Assembly (NCBI GenBank): GCA_003021755.1 | Contig: PXQZ01000046.1 | Coordinates: 1 to 6,547, forward strand | DNA from: Halobacteriales archaeon QH_8_67_36 | GTDB lineage: Archaea; Halobacteriota; Halobacteria; Halobacteriales; Haloarculaceae | Reading direction: 5' to 3' | Length of the DNA: 6,547 nt | Shown: positions 1 to 6,230 of the stretch, one piece after another | How positions within the stretch are numbered: position 1 is the first letter of the stretch | Layout: the number at the start of each line of letters is the position of its first letter | Position numbers and translations under genes: made by a program | The notes under the pieces: model-generated | Told to the model about the DNA's origin: nothing | Database searches by the model: none | What the model saw: the letters and a program-made list of their open reading frames with translations, nothing else

Positions 1-48
1 CGCGCTCTCCCGGGCCGTCGAAGTGAACCGATGAATCTGCTCGGCCAT
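1..48 (-). CDS. possible N-terminal start of an unidentified minus-strand gene (partial)
   Basis: An ATG at 48 on the minus strand opens a frame that runs off the window edge after 16 codons and reads MAEQIHRFTSTARESA. Third positions are mostly G or C, as in the neighbouring genes. A GGAG-like stretch lies roughly a dozen bases upstream. The piece is too short to assign a family and could be chance. If real, it is transcribed away from the pspA relic. The plus strand here offers only a short frame ending in TGA at 32-34, which could equally be the tail of an upstream gene. Confidence 0.3.
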   Translation of the reverse strand, partial: MAEQIHRFTSTARESA

Positions 49-102
49 CGGCGTTTACTCTCCGCTCGAAGCCGCCGGCGCTGTTGAATCGGGGTCGGAC
101 CC

Positions 103-387
103 TGCGAGGCTGCCGAAGCGTCGGCCCGCGTCTCCGGGGCGTTCACCGGCGTCGGCACCACGTTGGGCGACGTAAACCGGGCGATAGAACGGGTCAGCGA
201 GCGAACCGGGCGGATGGAGGCCCGCGCCGAGGCGCCGGAGGAACTCGAAGAAACCGGGCAACTATAGAACGTTCCGGACGACGACGACGTTGACCGGCTC
301 TCGACGGAGCGCTCCGTCAAGTACGCACTCGGTTCGCCCCGCGCGGCGGGAGAAGGGGCGGAACGGGCGACCGGGACCGTGGGCTGA
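103..387 (+). pseudogene. pspA: 3' remnant of a PspA/IM30-family (phage-shock protein A-like) gene
   Basis: The frame starting at 103 reads CEAAEASARVSGAFTGVG, then a helical charged stretch (NRAIERVSERTGRMEARAEA, then PEELEETG). It hits an in-frame TAG at 265-267 and continues in the same frame with acidic residues and DRLSTERSV up to TGA at 385. Haloarchaeal PspA homologues, as I recall them, end this way: an EASARV motif, a 'RAIER..ERT..MEARA.A..ELEETG' helix, an acidic DxxxDREL segment and a final ST..(V)..EL..L helix. PspA forms coiled-coil assemblies on the inner face of the membrane under envelope stress. Here the N-terminal two thirds are missing: upstream of about base 100 the similarity stops and TGA at 85-87 interrupts the frame. 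The early stop and a deletion between DR and LST confirm decay. No functional product is expected. Confidence 0.72.
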
Positions 388-460
388 TAGTGATTCGTGT
401 AGCGATATGCGCCGACCCCAGGGTCGGCGCTATCCGGAAATAGTCTACAATGATCACTAT
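387..460. repeat. nested imperfect palindrome (terminal inverted repeats plus central hairpin)
   Basis: Outer arms 387-402 (ATAGTGATTCGTGTAG) and 445-460 (CTACAATGATCACTAT) are reverse complements at 13 of 16 positions. Inside them a perfect 10-bp arm pair, 409-418 (GCGCCGACCC) and 421-430, surrounds a 2-base centre. GATA (404-407) and TATC (431-434) extend it after one bulged base. The block separates the 3' end of the pspA relic from the 3' end of hemD, which are convergent, so it could act as a bidirectional terminator or stable RNA fold. No long T-run follows it. Short terminal inverted repeats also fit a small non-autonomous (MITE-like) insertion, but no target duplication is evident. 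Confidence 0.6.
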
Positions 461-487
461 GAAACGATGGCTGCCGGCCAGTGGCGG

Positions 488-1240
488 CTACTCGTAGCGT
501 GTCGGGGCGGCCGCCTCGACGACTTCACAGGCAAGCGTCTCGAAGTCGGCGCGTTCGGACACGATATCGACCGAGATTCCGGCGGCTTCCGCCGTTTCCT
601 TCGTGGGCTCCCCTATCGTTCCGACCGTCGCCGTTTCGAGTCCGTCGAGGGCATCTTCCCGCAGACCGCGCTCCTCGGCCGCGTCGAGGAAGTGCTCGAC
701 GGTGAGCGAGGAGGTGAAAAGCGCGGCGTCGAGGTCGCCGTCGGCGGCGAGTTCGACCGACTCGCCCGATTCCGGTGGCCGGACGAGCCGGTAGAGGACG
801 GTCTCGTGGACGTACGCGCCGGCGGCGTCGAGCCCGTCGGTCAGCACCGCGGAGCCGTGGTCCGAGCGGGCGACTTCGACGCGGGCGCCGGCCACCTCGG
901 CCGCGAGCGCCTCGACCAGTCCCGTCGAGGAGAACTCCTCGGGGACGATGTCGACGGTGTCGCCCGCTTCACGCAGCGCGTCGGCGGTCGACTCGCCGAT
1001 GGCACAGACCGTCGCCTCGCCGGGGGTCCAGCCCGCCTCGGCGGCCAGTTCCACGCCGGTCTTGCTCGTCAGGACGACGAAGTCACAGTCCTCGCGTGGG
1101 GCCGCGTCCGTCGGCTTCACGGCGAGCATCGGGTCGGGAACGGGGTCGGCCCCCAGCGACTCCAGCAGTTCGACGGCGTCGGCGAGGCGCTCGTCGGCGG
1201 GCCGGAACGCCGCGACCCGCAGCCGTGGCGCCTCGCGCAT
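488..1240 (-). CDS. hemD: uroporphyrinogen-III synthase
   Basis: The 250-residue product is full length for HemD, which closes hydroxymethylbilane with inversion of ring D to give uroporphyrinogen III in the cytoplasm. The family is divergent, but its usual landmarks appear in order: an N-terminal RVAAFRP strand (8-14), VLTSKTGVE (56-64), AIGESTADAL (80-89) in the first domain, LYRL (149-152) near the hinge, FTSSLTVEHF (175-184), and TIGEPTKETAEAAG (208-221), the conserved C-terminal 'IG..T...A...G' motif. The ATG shares its first base with the TGA of cobA (TGATG), so translation is probably coupled. It is the last gene of the hemC-cobA-hemD operon. The stop lies about 28 bp past the palindrome's edge. 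Identity is supported both by motifs and by the two neighbours. Confidence 0.92.
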   Translation of the reverse strand: MREAPRLRVAAFRPADERLADAVELLESLGADPVPDPMLAVKPTDAAPREDCDFVVLTSKTGVELAAEAGWTPGEATVCAIGESTADALREAGDTVDIVPEEFSSTGLVEALAAEVAGARVEVARSDHGSAVLTDGLDAAGAYVHETVLYRLVRPPESGESVELAADGDLDAALFTSSLTVEHFLDAAEERGLREDALDGLETATVGTIGEPTKETAEAAGISVDIVSERADFETLACEVVEAAAPTRYE

Positions 1241-2025
1241 CAGGCTCCCTCCAGAAACTCGACGACCCGTTCGCGCTCGCCCGCTACCTCACCGATGACC
1301 GTGATGGCGGGCGGTTCGATACCCTCGCTGTCGCGCACGTCGACGATAGTGTCGAGCGTGCCGGTGGCGACGTGCTGGTCGGGCCAGGTCGCCCGCTCGA
1401 TGAGCGCCACCGGCGTGTCGGCGGCCATTCCGTAGTTCAGCAGCTCGCCGGTGTAACCCGGGAGTTTGCCGACGCCCATCAGGACGACGATCGTCCCGCC
1501 GGTGTCGGCCAGGGCCTCCCAGTCGACCGCTGACTCGTCTTTCGTCGGGTCCTCGTGGCCCGTGACGAAAGCGACGGAGGAGACGTAGTCGCGGTGGGTG
1601 ACGGGGATGCCCGCCGCCTCCGGCCCGGCGATGGCGCTGGTGATACCGGGGACGATTTCGAACGGGATGTCGTTCTCCGCCAGGTGGACCATCTCCTCGC
1701 CGCCGCGGCCGAAGACGGTGGGGTCGCCGCCCTTGAGCCGAACGACGGTGTTTCCGTCCCTGGCGGTTTCGACCAGTCGCCTGTTCGTGTACTCCTGGGG
1801 CGTCCACTCGCCGCCGGCCCGCTTGCCCACGTCCTCGCGCTTTGCCTCGGGAATCGTGCCCAGGATTTCAGGACCCGGGAGCTTGTCGTGGAGCACCACG
1901 TCGGCCTCCTCCAGCAGTCGTTTGGCCTTCACCGTCAGCAGGTCCGGATCGCCCGGGCCGGAGCCGACGAGATACACTTTCCCGGCCGTCGGTTTACGCT
2001 TGTCCTCGTGTAAATCGTCGCTCAT
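1240..2025 (-). CDS. cobA: uroporphyrin-III C-methyltransferase (SUMT)
   Basis: The 261-residue product transfers two methyl groups from S-adenosylmethionine to C2 and C7 of uroporphyrinogen III, giving precorrin-2. That compound feeds cobalamin, siroheme and the archaeal siroheme-dependent heme route. SUMT signatures are clear: VYLVGSGPGDPDLLT (17-31) in the SAM-binding N-terminal domain, DVVLHDKL (42-49), RLKGGDPTVFGRGGEE (96-111), PGITSAIAGPEAAGIPVTHRD (about 126-146) and ALIERAT (207-213). It is a stand-alone methyltransferase, without the CysG dehydrogenase/chelatase module or a HemD fusion. The ATG at 2025 was chosen because it overlaps the hemC stop in ATGA and gives a normal family length. 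A longer frame further upstream is only hemC read out of frame. The 3' end overlaps the hemD ATG by one base. Confidence 0.95.
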   Translation of the reverse strand: MSDDLHEDKRKPTAGKVYLVGSGPGDPDLLTVKAKRLLEEADVVLHDKLPGPEILGTIPEAKREDVGKRAGGEWTPQEYTNRRLVETARDGNTVVRLKGGDPTVFGRGGEEMVHLAENDIPFEIVPGITSAIAGPEAAGIPVTHRDYVSSVAFVTGHEDPTKDESAVDWEALADTGGTIVVLMGVGKLPGYTGELLNYGMAADTPVALIERATWPDQHVATGTLDTIVDVRDSEGIEPPAITVIGEVAGERERVVEFLEGA

Positions 2026-3212
2026 TCGTCTTCCTCCCGAGCGGTCGCGGCGTCGTCGTCGGCGCCCTGGCTGTTCCGGCGCGCGGATTGGATGAGGGAG
2101 TCGGCACCCCGGTCGGCGAGCGCCGCTGCGAGCTCCTGAGCGGCCGAGACGTGACGCTCGACGGGGAGGTCGCGCGTCACCTGGATGTTCTCCGTGCCGT
2201 CCTGGGAGAGCACGCGGACGCCGGTTCTGACGACGCCGCCCGCGAGGGTCGCGTGGATGCCGATGGGGGCGATACAGCCGCCGCCGAGTTCCGCCAGAAT
2301 CGTGCGTTCGACGGTGGTCTCGACGCGAGTCTGTGCGTCGTCGAGCCGGTCGCGAACGTCCTCGGCGAGGTCGCCGTCGACGGCCGTCACCGCCAGGGCA
2401 CCCTGACCCGGCGCCGGGACGAACTCCTCGGGGTCGAGCGTGGTGGTCCCGACGTGGTGGGTGAGCCCGGCGCGGTCCAGCCCGGCTTTCGCCAGCACGA
2501 TGGCGTCGTACTCGGTGTCGGGCTCGCGTTCCAGCGCCCGCCGTTCCAGTTCGGCGAGTCCGTCGAACCACGTCTCGACGTCCTGCTCGTATGGGAACTC
2601 GTAGTCGTCGTCTTCGGACGGGTCGGACCCGTCCGAACTGTCCGAGGCGTCGGCCGCCCCGCTGCCCGCGCTTGCCTTGCGCTCCTGTTCGGCCTCGTGG
2701 CGCTCCTGGTGTTCGACCTGCAGCGACGGCGCGAGCAGCTTCTCGATGCGGGTGTCGACGTTGCCCCGTAGCGGCGCTACGGTCAGGTCGGGCCGCTCGG
2801 CGAGTAGCTGGGCCTTCCGGCGCAGGCTCGACGTACCGACGACGGCGCCCTCTGGCAGGTCGTCGAGCGCGAGGCCGTCGGGTGTCACCAGCACGTCCTC
2901 GGCGGCCCTGCGTTCGGGAACGCCGGCGACGACCAGCTCGTCGGGCCGCTCGGTCGGCATATCTTTCATCGAGTGGACGGCGGCGTCGAGTTCGCCGGCT
3001 AGCACCTTCTCGTCTAAGCTGTGGACGAAGGCGCCGGTCTTGCCGAGGCGGTGGATGAGCTCGTCCGTGAGCTGGTCGCCCGTCGTCTCTACTTCCGCGA
3101 GTTCGACCGAGAGCCGTCGGCTCGCGAGCGAGTCACGAACCGTGGCGGCCTGGCGAAGGGCGAGGTCGGAGCCGCGTGTCGCGAGTCGCAGCGTGTCCCC
3201 TGAGGCACTCAT
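2022..3212 (-). CDS. hemC: hydroxymethylbilane synthase (porphobilinogen deaminase) with acidic insertion
   Basis: This enzyme polymerises four porphobilinogens into hydroxymethylbilane on a covalently bound dipyrromethane cofactor. Visible landmarks are LRLATRGSDLALRQA near the N-terminus, HSMKDMP (80-86) with the catalytic Asp84, TSSLRRKAQL (127-136) and RGNVDTR (149-155) with the substrate-binding arginines, FVPAPGQGAL (264-273), and ELGGGCIAPIG (308-318), where Cys313 is the expected cofactor attachment site. At 396 residues it is much longer than the roughly 310 usual in bacteria. Most of the excess is an insertion (about 161-233) between RIEKLL and EYDAIVLAKAGLDR. The last 20 or so residues form a disordered-looking acidic tail. 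It is the first gene of the operon; its TGA overlaps the cobA ATG. A CTTTTC box lies about 25-30 bp upstream of the ATG. Confidence 0.96.
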   Translation of the reverse strand: MSASGDTLRLATRGSDLALRQAATVRDSLASRRLSVELAEVETTGDQLTDELIHRLGKTGAFVHSLDEKVLAGELDAAVHSMKDMPTERPDELVVAGVPERRAAEDVLVTPDGLALDDLPEGAVVGTSSLRRKAQLLAERPDLTVAPLRGNVDTRIEKLLAPSLQVEHQERHEAEQERKASAGSGAADASDSSDGSDPSEDDDYEFPYEQDVETWFDGLAELERRALEREPDTEYDAIVLAKAGLDRAGLTHHVGTTTLDPEEFVPAPGQGALAVTAVDGDLAEDVRDRLDDAQTRVETTVERTILAELGGGCIAPIGIHATLAGGVVRTGVRVLSQDGTENIQVTRDLPVERHVSAAQELAAALADRGADSLIQSARRNSQGADDDAATAREEDE

Positions 3213-3236
3213 ACCCTCTCTTCATGCGGCCGCTGT

Positions 3237-3242
3237 GAAAAG
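3237..3242 (-). promoter_or_regulatory. weak TATA-like box for hemC operon
   Basis: On the minus strand CTTTTC lies 25-30 bp before the hemC ATG, the spacing expected for a leaderless archaeal transcript starting at or just before the ATG. A purine run (GAGAGGG) immediately before the ATG sits too close to be a normal Shine-Dalgarno site. The match to the box is weak. The 91-bp gap after carS allows either an independent promoter or read-through. Confidence 0.3.
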
Positions 3243-3303
3243 CACATCACTTCGCGCAACGATTCCGTGTCAGGTGTCGAACGCGACGGGATAGCGTCGT
3301 CCG

Positions 3304-3849
3304 CTACCACGGCTCGTCTTTCAACCCTATCGCGTGGGCGCTGACGTTCGCGACGACGTGCAAGAGCGGCGTGAAGACGAGCACGACGAGCACCACGGGC
3401 CCCGTAAACGTCGCTTCGGTCCACTCGGGTGAGAGCAGCCGGACGCAGGCCAGCGCGCCGACGACGAAATCCAGCTGGTCCAGCCCGGGGAAGGCCGCGC
3501 CCCGCTCCCGGCCGGTCCGGCGCTTGAGGAAGGAGGCCGCGATGTCGCCCAGCATCGCGCCGAAGGCCAGTCCCAGTCCCGCGAGGACCGGGAAGGTCGG
3601 TAGCTGGTGGCCGACGAGGTCACTCGCCGTCGGCGCCAGTTCCGACAGCAGCAGGGCGAGTGCGAGACCGGCCGCCGTCCCGACGGCGGTTCCCCGCCAG
3701 CTCTTCCCGTCGCCGAGGAGGCGTCGGTCGCCCAGTGTCCGGCCCCCGTCTATCGGCTTGTCGCCGCCCGCAAGCACGGCGACGTTGTTGGGCACGTACG
3801 CGGGTAACATCGCCCAGGCCGCTGTCACGATGACCCCGACTATCTCCAT
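3304..3849 (-). CDS. carS: CDP-2,3-bis-(O-geranylgeranyl)-sn-glycerol synthase (CDP-archaeol synthase)
   Basis: CarS transfers CMP from CTP to unsaturated archaeetidic acid, activating the archaeal ether lipid core for head-group attachment at the membrane. The 181-residue product is almost entirely hydrophobic, with probable membrane segments near 3-18, 56-72, 86-106, 125-140 and 150-170. Conserved family motifs are PAYVPNN (16-22), DGGRTLGDRRLLGDGKSWRG (34-53), GDIAASFLKRR (101-111) and FPGLDQLDFVVGA (120-132). These polar stretches are expected to form the cytoplasmic active site. The ATG at 3849 was preferred over an upstream start that would add 46 residues. It matches the usual N-terminus, runs straight into the first membrane segment, and has a TATA-like box 24-31 bp before it. 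It lies 91 bp upstream of hemC on the same strand. Confidence 0.93.
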   Translation of the reverse strand: MEIVGVIVTAAWAMLPAYVPNNVAVLAGGDKPIDGGRTLGDRRLLGDGKSWRGTAVGTAAGLALALLLSELAPTASDLVGHQLPTFPVLAGLGLAFGAMLGDIAASFLKRRTGRERGAAFPGLDQLDFVVGALACVRLLSPEWTEATFTGPVVLVVLVFTPLLHVVANVSAHAIGLKDEPW

Positions 3850-3872
3850 GTCCGCGGCGTCACGCGGCCACC

Positions 3873-3880
3873 TCTTAACC
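3873..3880 (-). promoter_or_regulatory. TATA-like box of carS
   Basis: The minus strand reads GGTTAAGA here, centred about 27 bp upstream of the carS ATG. That is where the TATA box of a leaderless haloarchaeal transcript belongs. No Shine-Dalgarno motif precedes the ATG (GCGGAC), which agrees with leaderless translation and supports the chosen start. Confidence 0.5.
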
Positions 3881-3949
3881 GATGTGGGTTCCGGCGGCGA
3901 ACCGATAAGCACGGTAACACTCTTGTGGACTTGTCGGCAAACATTACTC

Positions 3950-4361
3950 GTGTTGCCGCCGGTCGCGAGCCGCTTTGTGGCCGGCACTGACTACGACGCG
4001 TTCGTCTATGTCGACATGGAAGATCATACGGCGGTCGATGCGACACGTTCGAGGAGTACGGGAGCCACCCGGTACCCCGCACCGTGAGCCGGACGGGATG
4101 ACTCCGTCTCCGGTCGACCCTCCGAAGGACGGCAATGGGCCCTGAGATGCGCACGTTCGCGGCGGACCCCCACGCGAAGTACGGCAACCCTACGAGGTCC
4201 GGATGCTGATGGGGTCCGGGAGCGGGCCCAGCAGGACCTCGCCGGAGCCTGTGACGTCCGGCAGTACACACCCGACGGCAGCTCGTGGCCGTCGTATTTC
4301 CGGCGGGTGTCGACACAAGGAGAACGCGCGCTTCGCCCTGCGGGCCATCGCGAGCGGGTAG
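3950..4361 (+). pseudogene. proline dehydrogenase (PRODH), decayed by deletions and frameshifts
   Basis: Pieces of the FAD-dependent proline dehydrogenase family appear in the right order but in shifting frames. From a GTG at 3950 comes LPPVASRFVAG, the family's N-terminus, joined directly to YDAFVYVDMEDHTAVDA (3992-4042), which belongs near the middle. One frame over is DTFEEYGSH (4042-4068). After a gap comes EMRTFAADPHAKYG (4144-4185), then PYEVRMLMG (4188-4213), then RERAQQDLAG and RQYTPDGSSWPSYFRRV (4217-4309), then HKENARFALRAIASG ending at TAG 4359. The C-terminal RML..VR, Y.P.G..W..YF.RR and KEN..FALRA blocks are typical of haloarchaeal PRODH as I know it. Roughly half of a normal 270-290-residue enzyme is missing, in two internal deletions. 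At least four frame changes are needed, so it cannot be functional. The intact enzyme oxidises proline to pyrroline-5-carboxylate. Confidence 0.8.
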
Positions 4362-4373
4362 AAAGGAAAGGGC

Positions 4374-4380
4374 TCATAGT
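4374..4380 (+). promoter_or_regulatory. TATA-like box of the DUF502 gene
   Basis: TCATAGT lies 22-28 bp before the ATG at 4402, at leaderless-promoter spacing and just 13 bp beyond the stop of the PRODH relic. AGGTGGGGG immediately before TATG could alternatively serve as a Shine-Dalgarno-like site. Confidence 0.35.
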
Positions 4381-4401
4381 CTATCGTCGACAGGTGGGGG
4401 T

Positions 4402-5058
4402 ATGGCCTCGGGTTCGTCGTGGAAGCGAGATTTCGCGAGCGGCCTCATCGTTCTGCTGCCGATACTCGTCACGACGTACGTCATCGTCTACCTCTACAGC
4501 ATCCTCGCTTCGGCGTCGGGCATCGTCCGCGCCATCAGTTCGGAACTGCTCGTGGCTCTTGGCGTCCCCGGGAACGCCGTCACCACGCGCACCGTCGAGT
4601 TCGCCCGCGTCTTCGTCGCGATGGTCCTGTTCGTTCTCATCGTCTTCTCCGTGGGCTATCTGATGCGGACGGCCTTTGGCGACTTCGTGGAACAGACGCT
4701 CGACGACGCGATGAATCAGGTGCCGGGGTTGCGTGTGGTGTACAACGCCTCGAAGATGGCGGTCGAAACCGCGGTTTCGGGCACCGACGAACTGCAGACG
4801 CCGGTGAAACTCGAAGTGTGGGACGGGCTACGAATGACGGCGTTCAAGACCGGTCAGACGACCGAGGACGGCCGTGACGTGCTCTTCTTGCCGACCGCGC
4901 CCAACATCACCACCGGCTACGTCATCGAGGTCGAGTCCGACGCCTACGAGGAGACCGACGAGCGCGTCGAGGATGCGCTGACGCGAATCCTCTCGGCCGG
5001 CTTCGGTGATACGAACGAGAGAAAGCAGACGGTTCCGATAGCGGGCGAGGACGACTAG
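4402..5058 (+). CDS. DUF502 family membrane protein (COG2928)
   Basis: The 218-residue product has the DUF502 layout. A short charged N-terminus leads into a first membrane helix (about 13-36, SGLIVLLPILVTTYVIVYLY), then a loop, then a second helix (about 67-88). The soluble C-terminal part carries QVPGLRVVYNASKMAVET (106-123), matching the family's 'P..R.iY...K' segment, and VLFLPTAPNITTGYV (160-174), matching its 'vFlPtTPNPtSG' signature. The biochemical function of the family is not established. A longer frame opens upstream, but those residues come from the PRODH relic, so ATG 4402 is the start: it directly precedes the conserved part and has promoter and AGGTG signals. The stop overlaps that of the convergent ilvE. 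Confidence 0.9.
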   Translation: MASGSSWKRDFASGLIVLLPILVTTYVIVYLYSILASASGIVRAISSELLVALGVPGNAVTTRTVEFARVFVAMVLFVLIVFSVGYLMRTAFGDFVEQTLDDAMNQVPGLRVVYNASKMAVETAVSGTDELQTPVKLEVWDGLRMTAFKTGQTTEDGRDVLFLPTAPNITTGYVIEVESDAYEETDERVEDALTRILSAGFGDTNERKQTVPIAGEDD

Positions 5059-5987
5059 AGGTAGCGGAACCACTCCTCGCGGTCGCCCGATTCCACCAGG
5101 TCGAAGAAGGCCGTCTGGACGGCGTCGGTGACCGGCCCCTTCGTCCCCGTGCCGATTTCGTTGTCGTCGACGCTCCGGATGGGCGTGACCTCCGCCGCGG
5201 TGCCCGTAAAGAACAGTTCGTCGGCGGTGTACAGTTCGCCACGGGAGATGGTCGCGTCGTCGTGGACGACATAGCCCATGTCCTCGGCCAGTTCGATGGC
5301 CGTCCGGCGGGTGATGCCGTCGAGGATGGACTCGGCGAGGCCGGTGGTGTGTATCTCGCCGTCGCGCACGAGGAAGATGTTCTCGCCGGGCCCCTCGGCG
5401 ACGTTGCCCGCCTTGTTGAGGACGATAGCTTCCGCGTAGCCGTTGGCCTTTGCCTCCTGGGAGGCGAGGACGCTGTTGACGTACGTCCCCGTGGTCTTGG
5501 CGTTGGTCGGAATCTGACTGGAGGCGTACTTGCGCCAGGAGGAGACGGCCACGTCGACCCCCTCCTCCAGCGCCTCGTCGCCCAGATAGGCACCCCACGG
5601 CCACACGGCGAGCGCGACCTGCACCGGGGACTCGCCGGGGCTGAGCCCGAGCGGCCCGTAGCCGTAGAAGGCGATGGGACGGATGTAACAGGAGTGGAGC
5701 TCCTCGCGGCGGATGAGCTCCTCGGTGGCCTCGGTGAGCTCCGCCTTGGAGAAGGGTATCTCGATGTCGTACACCTTGGCGGAGTCGTAGAACCGGTCGA
5801 GGTGCTCCTCCCAGCGGAAGATGGCCGGCCCCTCCTCGGTCCCGTAGCAGCGCACGCCCTCGAAGACCCCGGTGCCGTAGTGGAGCGCGTGTGTGAGGAC
5901 GTGAATCCGGGCGTCCTCGAAGTCGACGAACTCCCCGTCGAGCCAGATCTCGTCGACGCCCTCGAACATCTCCGGGCGACTGCTCAT
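5055..5987 (-). CDS. ilvE: branched-chain-amino-acid aminotransferase
   Basis: This PLP enzyme of fold type IV interconverts Val/Leu/Ile and their 2-oxo acids with glutamate/2-oxoglutarate. The 310-residue product is standard length. Motifs in order are IWLDGEFVDFEDARIHVLTH (14-33), LHYGTGVFEGVRCY (35-48), YIRPIAFYG (101-109), NAKTTGTYVNS (162-172) with the PLP-binding Lys164, EAIVLN (186-191), EGPGENIFLV (198-207) and TGTAAEVTPI (261-270). VFEGVR and YIRP point to branched-chain rather than D-amino-acid or aminodeoxychorismate enzymes. The ATG at 5987 is chosen; a GTG at 6002 would add only MGAGS. The ATG overlaps the stop of a possible 22-codon upstream ORF in ATGA. Its TAG and that of the DUF502 gene share one CTAG. 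Confidence 0.95.
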   Translation of the reverse strand: MSSRPEMFEGVDEIWLDGEFVDFEDARIHVLTHALHYGTGVFEGVRCYGTEEGPAIFRWEEHLDRFYDSAKVYDIEIPFSKAELTEATEELIRREELHSCYIRPIAFYGYGPLGLSPGESPVQVALAVWPWGAYLGDEALEEGVDVAVSSWRKYASSQIPTNAKTTGTYVNSVLASQEAKANGYAEAIVLNKAGNVAEGPGENIFLVRDGEIHTTGLAESILDGITRRTAIELAEDMGYVVHDDATISRGELYTADELFFTGTAAEVTPIRSVDDNEIGTGTKGPVTDAVQTAFFDLVESGDREEWFRYL

Positions 5988-6052
5988 GCTGCCTGCCCCC
6001 ACGTCTCTCGGTGACTACCTCTGGTATCGGCGAACGGCTCGTCGTGTGTCAT
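5984..6052 (-). CDS. possible 22-residue leader ORF overlapping ilvE start
   Basis: An ATG at 6052 opens a short frame, MTHDEPFADTRGSHRETWGQ plus AA, whose TGA overlaps the ilvE ATG as ATGA. That is the same coupling geometry seen between hemC and cobA. A TTAA-containing box lies about 25 bp before this ATG, right for a leaderless transcript, whereas nothing comparable sits 25 bp before the ilvE ATG itself. The peptide has no Ile, Leu or Val, so it is not a classical attenuator for this pathway. It may be a coupled mini-ORF, or chance within an ordinary 5' leader. Confidence 0.25.
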   Translation of the reverse strand: MTHDEPFADTRGSHRETWGQAA

Positions 6053-6073
6053 ACCTACCCCATTGAATCCCTC

Positions 6074-6082
6074 GGTTAAGAG
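6074..6082 (-). promoter_or_regulatory. TATA-like box upstream of ilvE / its leader ORF
   Basis: The minus strand reads CTCTTAACC, centred about 25 bp upstream of the ATG at 6052 and 90 bp upstream of the ilvE ATG. It shares a TTAA core with the carS box. If used, ilvE mRNA would begin near 6050 and carry a leader of about 60 nt. Confidence 0.4.
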
Positions 6083-6230
6083 TGTTGACGGTCCGTGTCC
6101 CCCGTTCACGGCCCACCGAAGCGGGTCGACGCCAGGCTGACGGGTTGCGCTCTCTCGCCGTCGCCGCCGTTGCCGCTGTTACCACCCCGTCGGCACCGTC
6201 TGTGCCGTCCGCACCATCCCAACCTAAGTC

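Noticed and set aside
290..1435. Long plus-strand open frame of 381 codons
   Set aside because: It is antisense to hemD and cobA, with Arg/Gly-rich composition; the minus strand carries the recognisable enzymes.
1842..2771. 309-codon plus-strand open frame
   Set aside because: It is a mirror frame of hemC and cobA, with no recognisable motif.
3213..3303. Possible riboswitch or attenuator before the heme operon
   Set aside because: The 91-bp gap shows no cobalamin-riboswitch-like core or strong hairpin, only a weak TATA-like box at leaderless spacing.
3840..4316. A 158-codon minus-strand open frame opposite the PRODH relic and carS promoter
   Set aside because: It is arginine-rich, matches no family I know, and lies antisense to a clear PRODH pseudogene; high GC makes such open frames common.
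5262..6014. 250-codon plus-strand frame opposite ilvE
   Set aside because: It is an antisense shadow of a clear aminotransferase.
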